Origin: Catellatospora methionotrophica | GTDB taxonomy: Bacteria; Actinomycetota; Actinomycetes; Mycobacteriales; Micromonosporaceae | Reading direction: 5' to 3' | DNA length: 64,000 nt | NCBI RefSeq assembly: GCF_011297335.1 | Contig: NZ_JAAOTJ010000006.1 | Location: 124,001-188,000, forward strand | Part shown: positions 36,072 through 45,200 of the stretch, piece by piece | How positions within the stretch are numbered: the first letter of the stretch is position 1 | Layout: every line of letters starts with the position of its first letter | The notes under the pieces: generated by a model | Databases searched by the model: none | What the model saw: the letters and a program-made list of their open reading frames with translations, nothing else | Told to the model about the DNA's origin: nothing | Position numbers and translations under genes: made by a program

Positions 36072-36593
36072 ATGGACATCTCGCCGGGCACTGCCCGAGA
36101 GGAGGCGGAGCGGCTGGTGGCGGCGGTGCTCGCTGCCGCGACGCTGGCCGCCAACGCCAATCCGCACCTGGCCACGGGCTCCCCGGAGTGCTGCGTGTGT
36201 CCACTCTGCAAGGTGATCGCGGCGGTCCGCGACCCCGACCCGGAGTTGGTCGAGCGGGTCGCGACCGGAGCCGGTGACCTGGCCGCAGGCCTGGCCAGCT
36301 TCCTGCGCAGCGTCTCCACCCACCAGCCTGCCAAGGGCGATGCGTGGCGCGACGCCACGGCGGGTGAAGGCGGCGACGCCACAGCAGGACAGGGCGACGC
36401 TCCGGCGGCCGACACGCCGGTGGCCGAGGCTCGGCCGATGGCAAAGAAGGCCGTGAAGAAGATCGTCAAGAAGGCTGTCGCGAACCCGACATCCGGTGTT
36501 TCCGAGCCTGAAACCTCGCCGTCACCCGACCGGGTTAAGGCAGTAAAGAAGGCCGTCCGCAAGGCTGAGCCGCACCCGCCGCCGGAGTTGTGA
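36072..36593 (+). CDS. Unknown protein with CxCxxC cluster and lysine/alanine-rich tail
   Basis: 173 residues. The first 80 residues are helical and contain ECCVCPLCKVIAAVRDPDPE, a compact cysteine cluster (four Cys within eight residues) that could bind metal. Residues 95-173 are low-complexity with KKAVKKIVKKAV and KAVKKAVRKA, resembling the basic C-terminal tails of actinobacterial nucleoid proteins. The position between the SRPBCC gene and glucokinase suggests the DUF5304-type family of Streptomyces, recalled from gene order only. Function unknown; DNA or RNA contact through the tail is a guess. Confidence 0.7.
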   Translation: MDISPGTAREEAERLVAAVLAAATLAANANPHLATGSPECCVCPLCKVIAAVRDPDPELVERVATGAGDLAAGLASFLRSVSTHQPAKGDAWRDATAGEGGDATAGQGDAPAADTPVAEARPMAKKAVKKIVKKAVANPTSGVSEPETSPSPDRVKAVKKAVRKAEPHPPPEL

Positions 36594-36717
36594 CATCGAT
36601 CTTCGGCGGGCGACGCTCGCCGGGGGTCCTTCCGGCGTTAGGGTGTTGCCCAAGTAGCACGGCGTGGGCTCCCCAAAAGCGTCACCGCCGGCAAGCCCAG
36701 CAAGAAAGGGTTCGGCC

Positions 36718-37662
36718 GTGGCACTCACCATCGGCGTGGACATCGGTGGCACCAAAGTGCTCGGCGGTGTGGTCGATCCTGACGGCACCGTCGTCGCGAC
36801 CTGTCGTCGCGACACCCCGGCCGGCGACGTCGCCGCGACCCGGGACGTGATCATCGATGTGGTGAAGGATCTGTCCGCCGAGCACGAGGTGGACGCGGTC
36901 GGCATCGGCGCCGCCGGATGGATTGACGCGACCCGGTCGACGGTGCTGTTCGCACCGAATCTGGCCTGGCGTGACGAACCGCTGCGCGACTACGTCGCCA
37001 AGGCGGTCAACCTGCCCGTGGTGGTGGAGAACGACGCGAACGTGGCCGCGTGGGCGGAGTTCCGCTACGGCGCGGCGGCCGACGCCGAGGACTCGATGGT
37101 GATGTTCACCGTCGGCACCGGCATCGGCGGCGGCATCGTGCTCGGCGGCGCTCTCGTGCGCGGCGCGCACGGCATCGCGGCCGAGATCGGCCACATGCTG
37201 GCGGTGCCCGACGGTCACCTCTGCGGCTGCGGCCGGCACGGCTGCATCGAGCAGTACGCCAGCGGCAACGCCCTGGTCCGGTTCGCCCGCGCGGGTGCGC
37301 AGGCCGAGCCGGAGCGGGCGGCACTGCTGCTGGGCAAGGCCGACGGCAGGGTGGACCACATCACCGGCCCGATCGTGACCGCGGCGGCCCAGGCCGGCGA
37401 CGAGGTGGCGATCGACGCCTTCACCCAGATCGGATACTGGCTCGGCCAGGGCCTGGCCGACCTGGTCCAGATCCTGGACCCGCAGGTCCTCGTGGTGGGC
37501 GGCGGCGTCATCGACGCCGGCGACCTCCTGATGACCCCGGCCCGCCAGTCCTACCTCGACAGCCTCGCCCAGCGGGGCCGCCTCCCGGTGGCCGAACTCC
37601 GCGCCGCCAAGATGGGCAACGTCGCAGGCCTGGTCGGCGCAGCCGACCTGGCTCGCCGCTGA
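36718..37662 (+). CDS. glkA: ROK-family glucokinase
   Basis: 314-residue ATP-glucokinase of the ROK family. VDIGGTKVLGGVVD is the phosphate-binding loop, VENDANVAAWAE carries the catalytic Asp, GTGIGGGIVLGGALVRGAHG and the zinc site CGCGRHGCIEQYASG complete the ROK signature. The GTG at 36718 follows AGAAAGGG. In Streptomyces the orthologous GlkA mediates glucose repression as well as phosphorylation; a similar role here is likely because the window also has a CebR-box-controlled polysaccharide hydrolase. Confidence 0.93.
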   Translation: MALTIGVDIGGTKVLGGVVDPDGTVVATCRRDTPAGDVAATRDVIIDVVKDLSAEHEVDAVGIGAAGWIDATRSTVLFAPNLAWRDEPLRDYVAKAVNLPVVVENDANVAAWAEFRYGAAADAEDSMVMFTVGTGIGGGIVLGGALVRGAHGIAAEIGHMLAVPDGHLCGCGRHGCIEQYASGNALVRFARAGAQAEPERAALLLGKADGRVDHITGPIVTAAAQAGDEVAIDAFTQIGYWLGQGLADLVQILDPQVLVVGGGVIDAGDLLMTPARQSYLDSLAQRGRLPVAELRAAKMGNVAGLVGAADLARR

Positions 37663-37680
37663 CCCCTGCAGATCGCCCAT

Positions 37681-37718
37681 GAACGTGGAGACACGCCGGA
37701 CGGTGTGTCTCCACGTTC
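37681..37718 (+). terminator. Hairpin after glucokinase
   Basis: Perfect 14-bp stem GAACGTGGAGACAC (37681-37694 with 37705-37718) and 10-nt loop, 18 bp after the glkA stop codon. Confidence 0.7.
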
Positions 37719-37754
37719 GTCAGTGACGAGCGCGGGTGGGGCATGCTGGGCGGC

Positions 37755-38426
37755 ATGTCGGTGCGGGTGGTGTCGTACAACGTGCACTCGTTGCGGGACG
37801 ATCTCGGGGCGCTGGCGGGCGTGGTGCGGGGGCTGGCGCCGGATGTGCTGATCGTGCAGGAGGCGCCGCGGCGGTGGCGGTGGCGGACGAAGTGCGCTGA
37901 CCTGGCCGCCTCGTTCGGGATGGTCATGGCGGCCGGGGGGATGCCCAGCCTCGGGAACGTGATCATGACGAACCTGCGGGTGCGGGTGCTGGAGCAGTGG
38001 TGCATGCGGTATCCGCTGACGCCGGGACGGCACATGCGCGGGGCGTGTTTCGCCCGGCTGGAGGTGCCGGGGCGGGGGCCGTTCGTGGTCGTGGGGTCGC
38101 ATCTGTCGACCGACGACGCGGAGCGCCCGGCTCAGGCGGCGCTGCTCAAGCCCGCGCTGGCGCTGGACGACCCGGTGATCGTGGGGCTGGACCTCAACGA
38201 GACCCCGGACGGCAGCTCCTGGGGGTTGCTCACCGACCGGCTGGCCGACGCCGCGGCGCTGGCCGACCGGGAGGACCGGTACACGTTCCCGACCCCGAAC
38301 CCGAACCGGCGGATCGACGCCATCCTCCTGGACCCGCGCCTGGAGCTGGGCAGATACCAGGTCGTGACGTCGGACGCGGCCGATCGGGCCAGCGATCACT
38401 ATCCGCTGGTAGTGGACATCGTCTAG
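37755..38426 (+). CDS. Endonuclease/exonuclease/phosphatase family protein
   Basis: 223 residues with the DNase I-like fold: VVSYNVHSLRDD, LIVQEAPRRW (catalytic Glu), VVGSHLSTDD, VGLDLNETPDG and C-terminal SDHYPLVVDIV (Asp-His pair). Enzymes of this class hydrolyse phosphodiesters in DNA, phosphoinositides or sphingolipids; the specific substrate is not evident. ATG 37755 preferred over an ATG four codons upstream. Confidence 0.85.
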   Translation: MSVRVVSYNVHSLRDDLGALAGVVRGLAPDVLIVQEAPRRWRWRTKCADLAASFGMVMAAGGMPSLGNVIMTNLRVRVLEQWCMRYPLTPGRHMRGACFARLEVPGRGPFVVVGSHLSTDDAERPAQAALLKPALALDDPVIVGLDLNETPDGSSWGLLTDRLADAAALADREDRYTFPTPNPNRRIDAILLDPRLELGRYQVVTSDAADRASDHYPLVVDIV

Positions 38427-38500
38427 GAATCCGCGCTTTACAACCTCTGCCGCAAACGGGAAAGATGCTCTGCGTTCTCACCAAGACGTGGAGGTCGCGG

Positions 38501-39913
38501 GTGACGTATTCGGCCGGTTACGGCGATCCCGAGTCGGGTGGTCCCGCGACGGCGTGGCGTGACGGCTGGCCGGTCTACGACCGCAGCGGCACGGTCTGCG
38601 TCATCGGCGCGGGCCCCAGCGGGCTGACCGCGATGAAGAACCTCAAGGAGCAGGGGTTCGGCGTCGATTGCTACGAGCGCGACACCAGCGTCGGCGGCGC
38701 CTGGAACTGGCGGCACGACCGCAGCCCGGTGTACGCGAGCACGCACCTGATCTCGTCGAAGCCGTTCAGCCAGTTCCCGGACTTCCCGATGCCGGACAGC
38801 TGGCCGGACTACCCCAAGCACAGCCAGGTGCTGGAGTACCTGGAGCACTACGCCGACCACTTCGACCTCAAGCCGCACATCTGGTTCGGCACCGAGGTCG
38901 TCAAGGTGGAGCCCGCCGAGGGCGAGCGCTGGGACGTGACCACGCGCAGCACCGGCGGCTACGGCGGCGAGCGCATCCACCGCTACGCGGCCGTGGTGAT
39001 CGCCAACGGCCACAACTGGTCCCCGAAGCGCCCCGAGTACGAGGGCCTGGAGGACTTCCGGGGCGAGGTGATCCACGCCGCGCAGTTCAAGGACGCCGCG
39101 CAGCTGCGCAACAAGAAGGTCCTGGTCATCGGGGCGGGTAACACGGGCTGCGACATCGCGGTGGAGGCGGCCCAGCAGGCCGCCCGCTGCTGGCACTCGA
39201 CCCGCCGGGGTTACTGGTACACCCCGAAGTACACCCTGGGCCGCCCGGCCGACCAGGTCAACGACCTGATGCTGTGGCTGAAGCTGCCGCTGCGGGCGCG
39301 GCAGTTCCTTGCGCACCGGACCCTGAAGTCGACCGTGGGCGACCTGACCCGGTTCGGCCTTCCCCAGCCCGACCACAAGATCTACGAGACGCACACCATC
39401 GTCAACAGCCAGCTGATCTACTACCTGGGCCACGGCGCGGTCTCGCCGGTGCCGGACGTGGCGCGCTTCCACCGCAACAGCGTGGAGCTCAAGGGCGGCG
39501 AGGTCATCGAGCCCGACCTGGTCGTGCTGGCCACCGGCTACCACCCGTCGTTCGACTTCATCGACGGCAACCTGCTCGGCGTCGACGCCCACGGCCGTCC
39601 CCGGCTGGCCATGCACGCCTTCCCCAAGCGCCAGCCGACGCTGGCCGTGGCCGGGCTGCTGCAGCCGGACTCGGGGCTGTTCCCGCTGGTCCACTGGCAG
39701 ATGGTGGCGTTCGCCCGGATGCTGCGGGTGCGCGAGGCGGCCCCGGCCAAGGCGGTCGCGGTGCAGCGCAAGCTGGAGGCCGAACTCGACCGGCGCTGGA
39801 TTACGGCGAAGGTGAAGGACTCCACCCGGCACTGGTTCGAGATCAGCCACACCACGTACCTCAAGGCCATCCAGCGCCTGCTCGACGAACTCAGTCTGGA
39901 GGGGGCCAAGTGA
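38501..39913 (+). CDS. Flavin-containing monooxygenase
   Basis: 470 residues. FAD-binding Rossmann motif VIGAGPSGLTAMKNL (about 30-44), the FMO/Baeyer-Villiger-type fingerprint FRGEVIHAAQFKD and a second Rossmann motif for NADPH, VIGAGNTGCDIAVEAA, with the ATGYHPS motif near the C-terminus. The GTG at 38501 is preferred because GGAGG lies 7 nt upstream, although ATG 38465 is in frame. The stop overlaps the start of a hydrolase-fold gene, suggesting a two-step oxidation and ester cleavage pair, except that the hydrolase lacks its nucleophile. Confidence 0.87.
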   Translation: MTYSAGYGDPESGGPATAWRDGWPVYDRSGTVCVIGAGPSGLTAMKNLKEQGFGVDCYERDTSVGGAWNWRHDRSPVYASTHLISSKPFSQFPDFPMPDSWPDYPKHSQVLEYLEHYADHFDLKPHIWFGTEVVKVEPAEGERWDVTTRSTGGYGGERIHRYAAVVIANGHNWSPKRPEYEGLEDFRGEVIHAAQFKDAAQLRNKKVLVIGAGNTGCDIAVEAAQQAARCWHSTRRGYWYTPKYTLGRPADQVNDLMLWLKLPLRARQFLAHRTLKSTVGDLTRFGLPQPDHKIYETHTIVNSQLIYYLGHGAVSPVPDVARFHRNSVELKGGEVIEPDLVVLATGYHPSFDFIDGNLLGVDAHGRPRLAMHAFPKRQPTLAVAGLLQPDSGLFPLVHWQMVAFARMLRVREAAPAKAVAVQRKLEAELDRRWITAKVKDSTRHWFEISHTTYLKAIQRLLDELSLEGAK

Positions 39914-40692
39914 AGGTCTTGCGGGCCCGCGAGTGGGCGTTTCCGATCGCGCCGGTGCGCCGGGAGGTGCGCCGCGCCACCCCCGAGGTCGACGAGGGCA
40001 AGCCGCCCGTGCTGTTCGTGCCCGGATTCGGCCACGGCGCGTGGGTGTTCGCCGAGCACTGGCTGGAGCACACCGCCGACCGGGGCTTCCCGGCGTACGC
40101 GGTGAGCCTGCGCGGGCACGGCGACAGCGCCAAGGCGCCGAAGGCGACCCTGCGGGCGTACGCCCACGATGTGGCCCAGGTGGCGGCCTCCCTGCCGCGC
40201 CGCGCGGTGATCGTGGGGCACGGGGCGGGCGCGCTGGTGGCCGCGCACGCGCTGGCGCGTTACCCGGCCCGCGCGGCGGTGCTGCTGTCGCCGGTCTTCG
40301 GCGGGGCGGGCACCGCGCTGCGCAACCCGATGCTCAGCCTGCCCGCGCTGTTCGGCGGCGGCCTGCGCCTGCCCGCCGGGCAGCTGTTCAGCCGTGAACT
40401 GCCGACCAGCGCCTCCCGCGGGTACGCCGCCCGCCTCGGCCGGGCCTCGACCCGCGCCCAGTGGCAGCTGCTGCGCGGGCGCGCCCCGCAGCCGCCGGTG
40501 GGCGACCCGCCGGTGCTGGTCGTGGGCAGCCCCGACGACCGCATCGTGTCCGACACGGCGCTGCGCCGGGTCGCCCGTGGCTACGGCGGCGCGCCGCTGC
40601 TGTTCCCCGGCATGGGCCACGACCTGATGCTGGACACCCGCTGGCGCGAGCCCATCGACGCCATCCTCGACTGGCTGGAGAAGTCTGCCTGA
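39910..40692 (+). CDS. Alpha/beta-hydrolase-fold protein lacking the nucleophile serine
   Basis: 260 residues. The fold is clear: VLFVPGFGHGAWVF oxyanion region, SLRGHGDSAKAP, the elbow VIVGHGAGALVAAHAL, the acid strand LVVGSPDDRIV and GMGHDLML with the C-terminal His. At the nucleophile position the usual G-x-S-x-G reads G-H-G-A-G (codon GGG), so ordinary serine-hydrolase chemistry is not possible. GTG 39910 overlaps the monooxygenase stop (GTGA). It may be a cofactor-independent lyase/oxygenase-like member, a binding partner, or an inactivated enzyme. Confidence 0.8.
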   Translation: MKVLRAREWAFPIAPVRREVRRATPEVDEGKPPVLFVPGFGHGAWVFAEHWLEHTADRGFPAYAVSLRGHGDSAKAPKATLRAYAHDVAQVAASLPRRAVIVGHGAGALVAAHALARYPARAAVLLSPVFGGAGTALRNPMLSLPALFGGGLRLPAGQLFSRELPTSASRGYAARLGRASTRAQWQLLRGRAPQPPVGDPPVLVVGSPDDRIVSDTALRRVARGYGGAPLLFPGMGHDLMLDTRWREPIDAILDWLEKSA

Positions 40693-40709
40693 CCCCCGCC
40701 CCACCCCCT

Positions 40710-40776
40710 GCCGCAACTCTTAAAGAGTCGCGGCCTCGGGGTGCGCCGGTGGCCGCGACTCTTTAAGAGTTGCGGC
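40710..40776. repeat. Palindrome family C, copy 1 (67 bp)
   Basis: 26-bp perfect inverted repeat (40710-40735 with 40751-40776) and a 15-nt loop. Each arm begins GCCGCAACTCTTAAAGAG, which itself contains a near-symmetric CTCTTAAAGAG and could fold separately. Placed 18 bp after the hydrolase stop and 33 bp from a convergent gene. Related to 49962-50027. Confidence 0.9.
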
Positions 40777-40809
40777 GCAGACGGGGCGGGGTGGGTGGGT
40801 GGGTGGGGG

Positions 40810-41379
40810 CTAGACGACGGCGCCGTCGTCGGGGGGGAGTTCGTCGTCCTCGTCGCCGGGGCGCAGGCGCATGATCAGGGCCGTCGCGCCGCCGAGGATG
40901 CAGACCAGCGCCAGCAGCATGCTCGCGCGCTCGTTGAAGGGCAGCAGCCGGGTGTCGAAGAACAGTACGAAGCCGAAGATGATCGACAGCACCGCGACGA
41001 TCGCCGCGAACGGCACCCGTGGCAGCGGCGGAGGCGGCGGCGGCACGAACTCGTCGGGCGTGTCGTCGGGCACGCCGCTGCCGAACGTGTCGAGCGAGTC
41101 GAGCAGCGACGGGTCGCCGGGGGAGACCCCCCGGGGGTCGCCGGTCAGCGCGGGGCGGTTGAGGATCGGGCCGCCGGCGGGCCACACGGGTCCGGGCGCG
41201 GCGGGCGGGCCGGTGGGCGGCTCCTCGCCCGGGGGTCCGGTCCGGGCGGTCAGCGGCGTGTCGAAACCGGCGACGATGCGCGCGAACTCCGCATCCACCT
41301 GCTCGGGCGTCGCCTCGTTGCCCGAGCCGGGACGCGCGGGGTCGGCCGGCGTGCGGTCCGGGTCGTCCGTGGCTGGCAC
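40810..41379 (-). CDS. Unknown proline-rich protein with two membrane helices
   Basis: 189 residues. Acidic, Pro/Gly-rich N-terminal 120 residues (with EFARIVAGFD near 32 and a run of six prolines), then two hydrophobic helices (about 124-143 and 150-168) and an acidic tail. This looks like the actinobacterial group with the FARIVAGFD motif, of unknown role. GTG 41377-41379 is preferred because AAGGAG lies 8 nt upstream; a GTG three codons earlier is too close to it. Divergent from plsC. Confidence 0.7.
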   Translation of the reverse strand: MPATDDPDRTPADPARPGSGNEATPEQVDAEFARIVAGFDTPLTARTGPPGEEPPTGPPAAPGPVWPAGGPILNRPALTGDPRGVSPGDPSLLDSLDTFGSGVPDDTPDEFVPPPPPPLPRVPFAAIVAVLSIIFGFVLFFDTRLLPFNERASMLLALVCILGGATALIMRLRPGDEDDELPPDDGAVV

Positions 41380-41499
41380 CTGGCACACTCCTTGGCGGGA
41401 TAGGGGCTCGTCGTGGGGCCGGTGGGCATCGCTTCAAATCCTGACACGTGACACCCTGGTTCCGGCAGTAGGCTCTGCGATGCATGCCACAAACTCGGT

Positions 41500-42261
41500 A
41501 TGTCCCGGCTGGCCGCCCCGAGCCGGATCGTCAAGCGCCACACCACGTTCGCCGATCGACTTGGACGGGACTCAGTGCTCTACTGGCTGCTGAAATACAT
41601 CTTCCTCGGCCCCCTGCTGCGGTTGATCTTCAGGCCGCAGGTCGAGGGTCTCGAACATGTGCCGGACCAAGGCCCGGCGATCCTCGCCAGCAACCATCTC
41701 TCGTTCTCCGACTCCATCTTCATGCCCCTGGTGGTGAAGCGGAAGGTCACATTCGTGGCCAAAGCGGAATACTTCACTGGCAAGGGCCTCAAGGGCTGGC
41801 TGACGAAGATGTTCTTCGTGGGCACCGGCACCATCCCGGTGGACCGTTCGGGTGGCCGTGCCGCCCAGGCGGCGCTGGACACCCAGCTGCGGGTGCTGCG
41901 CGCGGGCGGGCTGGCCGGGATCTACCCCGAGGGCACCCGCTCGCCCGACGGGCGGCTGTTCCGGGGCAAGACCGGGGTCGCCCGGCTGGCGCTGGAGAGC
42001 GGCGCGACGGTGGTGCCGGTGGCGATGCTCAACTCCGACGTGGTGCAGCCCACCGGCAAGCTCATCCCGAAGGTGATGCGGGTGAAGATCCGCTTCGGAG
42101 CCCCGCTGGACTTCTCCCGGTACGCGGGCATGGCCGGGGACCGGTTCGTCGAGCGGGCCATCACCGACGAGATCATGTACGACGTGATGGAGCTCTCCGG
42201 GCGTGAGTATGTCGACACGTACGCCGTGAAGATCAAGAACGTGGCGGCGGCGGGCGTCTAG
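41500..42261 (+). CDS. plsC: 1-acyl-sn-glycerol-3-phosphate acyltransferase (PlsC type)
   Basis: 253 residues. Acyltransferase motifs: I, NHLSFSDS (HX4D); II, GTIPVDRSGG; III, IYPEGTRSPDG; IV, VVPVAML. It acylates lysophosphatidate at the inner membrane to give phosphatidate; equivalent of Rv2182c. The start is uncertain: ATG 41500 gives an N-terminal extension of 25 residues, while GTG 41575 (VLYWLLKY) begins at the usual family start. The stop codon CTAG is shared with the convergent cyclase gene (42258-42261). Confidence 0.88.
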   Translation: MSRLAAPSRIVKRHTTFADRLGRDSVLYWLLKYIFLGPLLRLIFRPQVEGLEHVPDQGPAILASNHLSFSDSIFMPLVVKRKVTFVAKAEYFTGKGLKGWLTKMFFVGTGTIPVDRSGGRAAQAALDTQLRVLRAGGLAGIYPEGTRSPDGRLFRGKTGVARLALESGATVVPVAMLNSDVVQPTGKLIPKVMRVKIRFGAPLDFSRYAGMAGDRFVERAITDEIMYDVMELSGREYVDTYAVKIKNVAAAGV

Positions 42262-45200
42262 CCGAGCAGGCCCCGCGCCCGGTTGCGCTCGGCGAACTCG
42301 CGCACCTCGGCCAGGTCGCCGGCGTCGAGCGCGCCCGCCCGCGCGGCCCAGGCCAGCGAGAGCATCCGGTTGCTGGCGTCGCCGATGCGGGCGAAGATCG
42401 CGGCCGCCTCGACGTGCTCGCCCGACACGGTGGCCAGGGCCGCCCGGACCCATGGCGTACGCCGTGGCGAGCGGGCCAGGATCGCCCGCACGCGCTCGCG
42501 CTCGGCGTCCCCGAGCAGCGCTGCCGCATGCCCGGCGGCGGCGACCCACTCGCCGAACGGCAGCATCACCCGGGCCTGCCAGTCCCGCTCCAGCTCGCCG
42601 AGCAGCGAGGCGGCCTCCTCGGCCCGGCCCTGCAGCGCCCGGCACAGCGCGGCGGGCGCGGCCGCGCCCCGCAGCACCCGGTGGAAGCCGCTGCGGCGGG
42701 CGAAGTAGAGCAGCTTCTCGATGGCGTCGTCGTCGGGCTCCTCGCCCCGCAGCACCCGGATCCAGGACGAGGTCAGCACCGACATGGCGTCCCACTCCGC
42801 CGCGTTGGAGCGCATCGTCTCGCTGATGGCCCGCACCTGGGTGTCCCAGTCCCCGCAGAAGAAGGCGTCGGCGGCCTCCTTGTGGAAGTTCGTGGCCAGG
42901 CTCAGGCCGCCCGCGATGTCCACCGTGCGCTGCTCGTCCAGCAGCCGGTGGTGCCGGGCCAGGTCGCCCTCCTCCAGGCAGGCCCAGGCGAAGTTCTGCG
43001 CGGCCCGGCGGCGGCTGGTCAGCCGGTGCTCGCGGCAGTGCTCGGTGAGCAGCTCCAGCTCGCTGAACCCGGTCGGGTCGCCCGCGATGTACCGCGCGGT
43101 CGCCGACGTGATGCGCGCGTTGGCGTGCACCTCGGCCAGGCCGAGCCGGTCGGCGATGTCGGCGGCGGCCTCGGCCGCGCCGATGGCCGGCTCGGTCTCG
43201 TAGTTCATCATGTGCACCCGGGCCAGCTCCAGCAGCGCCTCGGCCTTCTCCAGGGTCTCCGGCAGCTCCTCGTAGCGCTCGACCGCGGCGTCCAGGTGAG
43301 CCAGGGTGGAGGCGCGGTCCGCCCGGCTCCACGCGACCGTTCCCAGCAGGGTCAGCGCGCGGGCCGCGCCCGCCCGCTCGCCGAGCCGGTCCAGCTCCTC
43401 GGCCAGCTCGGCCAGCCGCTGCGGGCCGCCGCTGTCGCCGAACGACTCCCCGGTCCGGAACAGCGACAGCTCCGCGGCGAACAGGTCCAGCAGCGGGTCG
43501 TGCGCCAGCTTCAGGCTGAGGGCCCGGTCCAGCAGGGTCGCCGCGGCGTCCAGGGCATGCAGGGCGTACGCGCGCCGGGCCGCCCGGTGCAGCGCGGCGC
43601 GGGCCGCCGGGGCGTACGGCTCGGGGTCCATGCCCAGCGTCCGGGCGATCTCGTGCGCGGCCCAGCGGTGGTTGGCCAGCACCTCGGCCAGGTCGGTGGC
43701 CCGGTTGTCGGTGATCTGCTCCAGCCAGTCGGCGGTGCGCTGGTGCCGGGTGACCCGCTCGGTGCGCGGCAGCCGCTGGTAGCAGACGTCGCGGACCAGC
43801 ACGTGCCGGAACGCGTACTCCGGCTCACCGGCCATCGCCGAGGTCGGGTGCTCGGCGACCAGGTCGCGCTGCTGCAGCCGCTGCAGCGACCGGGTCACCA
43901 CGTCGACGGGCAGGCCCAGGGCGCCCGCCACCGCGCCCGGCCAGAACTGCGTGCCGACCACCGCGGCGGCCTGCAGCACCGAGCGGTCGGTCGAGTCGAG
44001 CAGGTCGAGCCGGTTGGCGATGACCGCCTGCACGGTCTGCGGCATCGGCGTGGCGTCGCCGTCGGCCAGCGCCCAGTTGCCGCCGACCGGCCGCAGCTCG
44101 CCCCGCTCGACCAGCATCCGCACGAACTCGTGGGCGTAGAGCGGGTTGCCGCCCGCCAGCTCCACCAGCGGGGCGACGCCCGTGGCGGGGAAGACCGCCT
44201 GGCCGAACATCAGCCGGTACATGGCGGCGATGTGCTCGTCGTGCATCGGGCCCAGCGACACCGACACGGTGCCGGTCACCGCGCTGGTCCAGCCCGGACG
44301 GCGCTCGCGCAGCTCCGGCCGGGCGGTCGCGACGACCAGCAGCGGCACGCCGGGGCCGATGCTGCCGAGCATCTCCACGAAACGCAGCATCGCCTCGTCG
44401 GCCCAGTGCATGTCCTCGAAGACCAGCACGGTCGGGTTGGCCGTGGTCATCGCGAGCAGGAAGCGCCGCCACGCCGACTCGGTCTCGGCCGGGGTCAGGC
44501 CCGCACCGGGCAGGCCCACCAGCGGGCCGAGCGCGTCGCCCAGCCTGGCCGCCTCCAGCTCGCCGCACATGGCCCGCAGCGTGCTCTCCAGGCGGCTGCG
44601 GGCGGTCTGCTCGTCGTCGGTGTCGAGGATGCCCGCCTGTGCCTTGACGATCTCGGCCAGCGCCGAGTAGGTCACGTTCTCGCCGAACGGCGGGCAGTGC
44701 CCGACCCGCCAGCACACCGTGGTCTCCGGGATGCGCTCGGCGTGGCGGGCCAGTTCGCGCAGCAGGCGGCTCTTGCCGATGCCGGCCGGGCCGAACACGG
44801 TGACCAGCTGCGGGCTGCGGTCGCGGATGGTCCGGTGCAGGGCGGTGACCAGCAGGCCGCGTTCGTGGTCGCGGTTGACCATCGGGGTGGACTCGTCCCG
44901 GTCGCGCCGCTGCAGGCGCGCGGACACCGCCAGGAAGACCCGGCTGCTGGTGCTGCGGCCCTTGAGCGTCTGCGGGGCCTGCTCGGCGTACTCGATGTCG
45001 TCGGCGGTCGCCCCGGCCGTCTCGGCGCACACCAGCACGGTCCCCGGCGCGGCGGCCGACTGCAGCCGCGACGCCGTGTTGACCACGTCCCCGGCCACGA
45101 TGGCCTGCCCGCCGTCGCGGGCCGCGTCGACGTCGACCAGCGCCTCGCCGGTGGCCACCCCGGCCCGGAAGGTCGCCGCGTCGGCCAGCGGACCGCGCCC

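Noticed and set aside
37997-38500. Extension of the monooxygenase frame into the nuclease gene
   Set aside because: Overlaps a well-supported nuclease reading frame; a Shine-Dalgarno supports GTG 38501.
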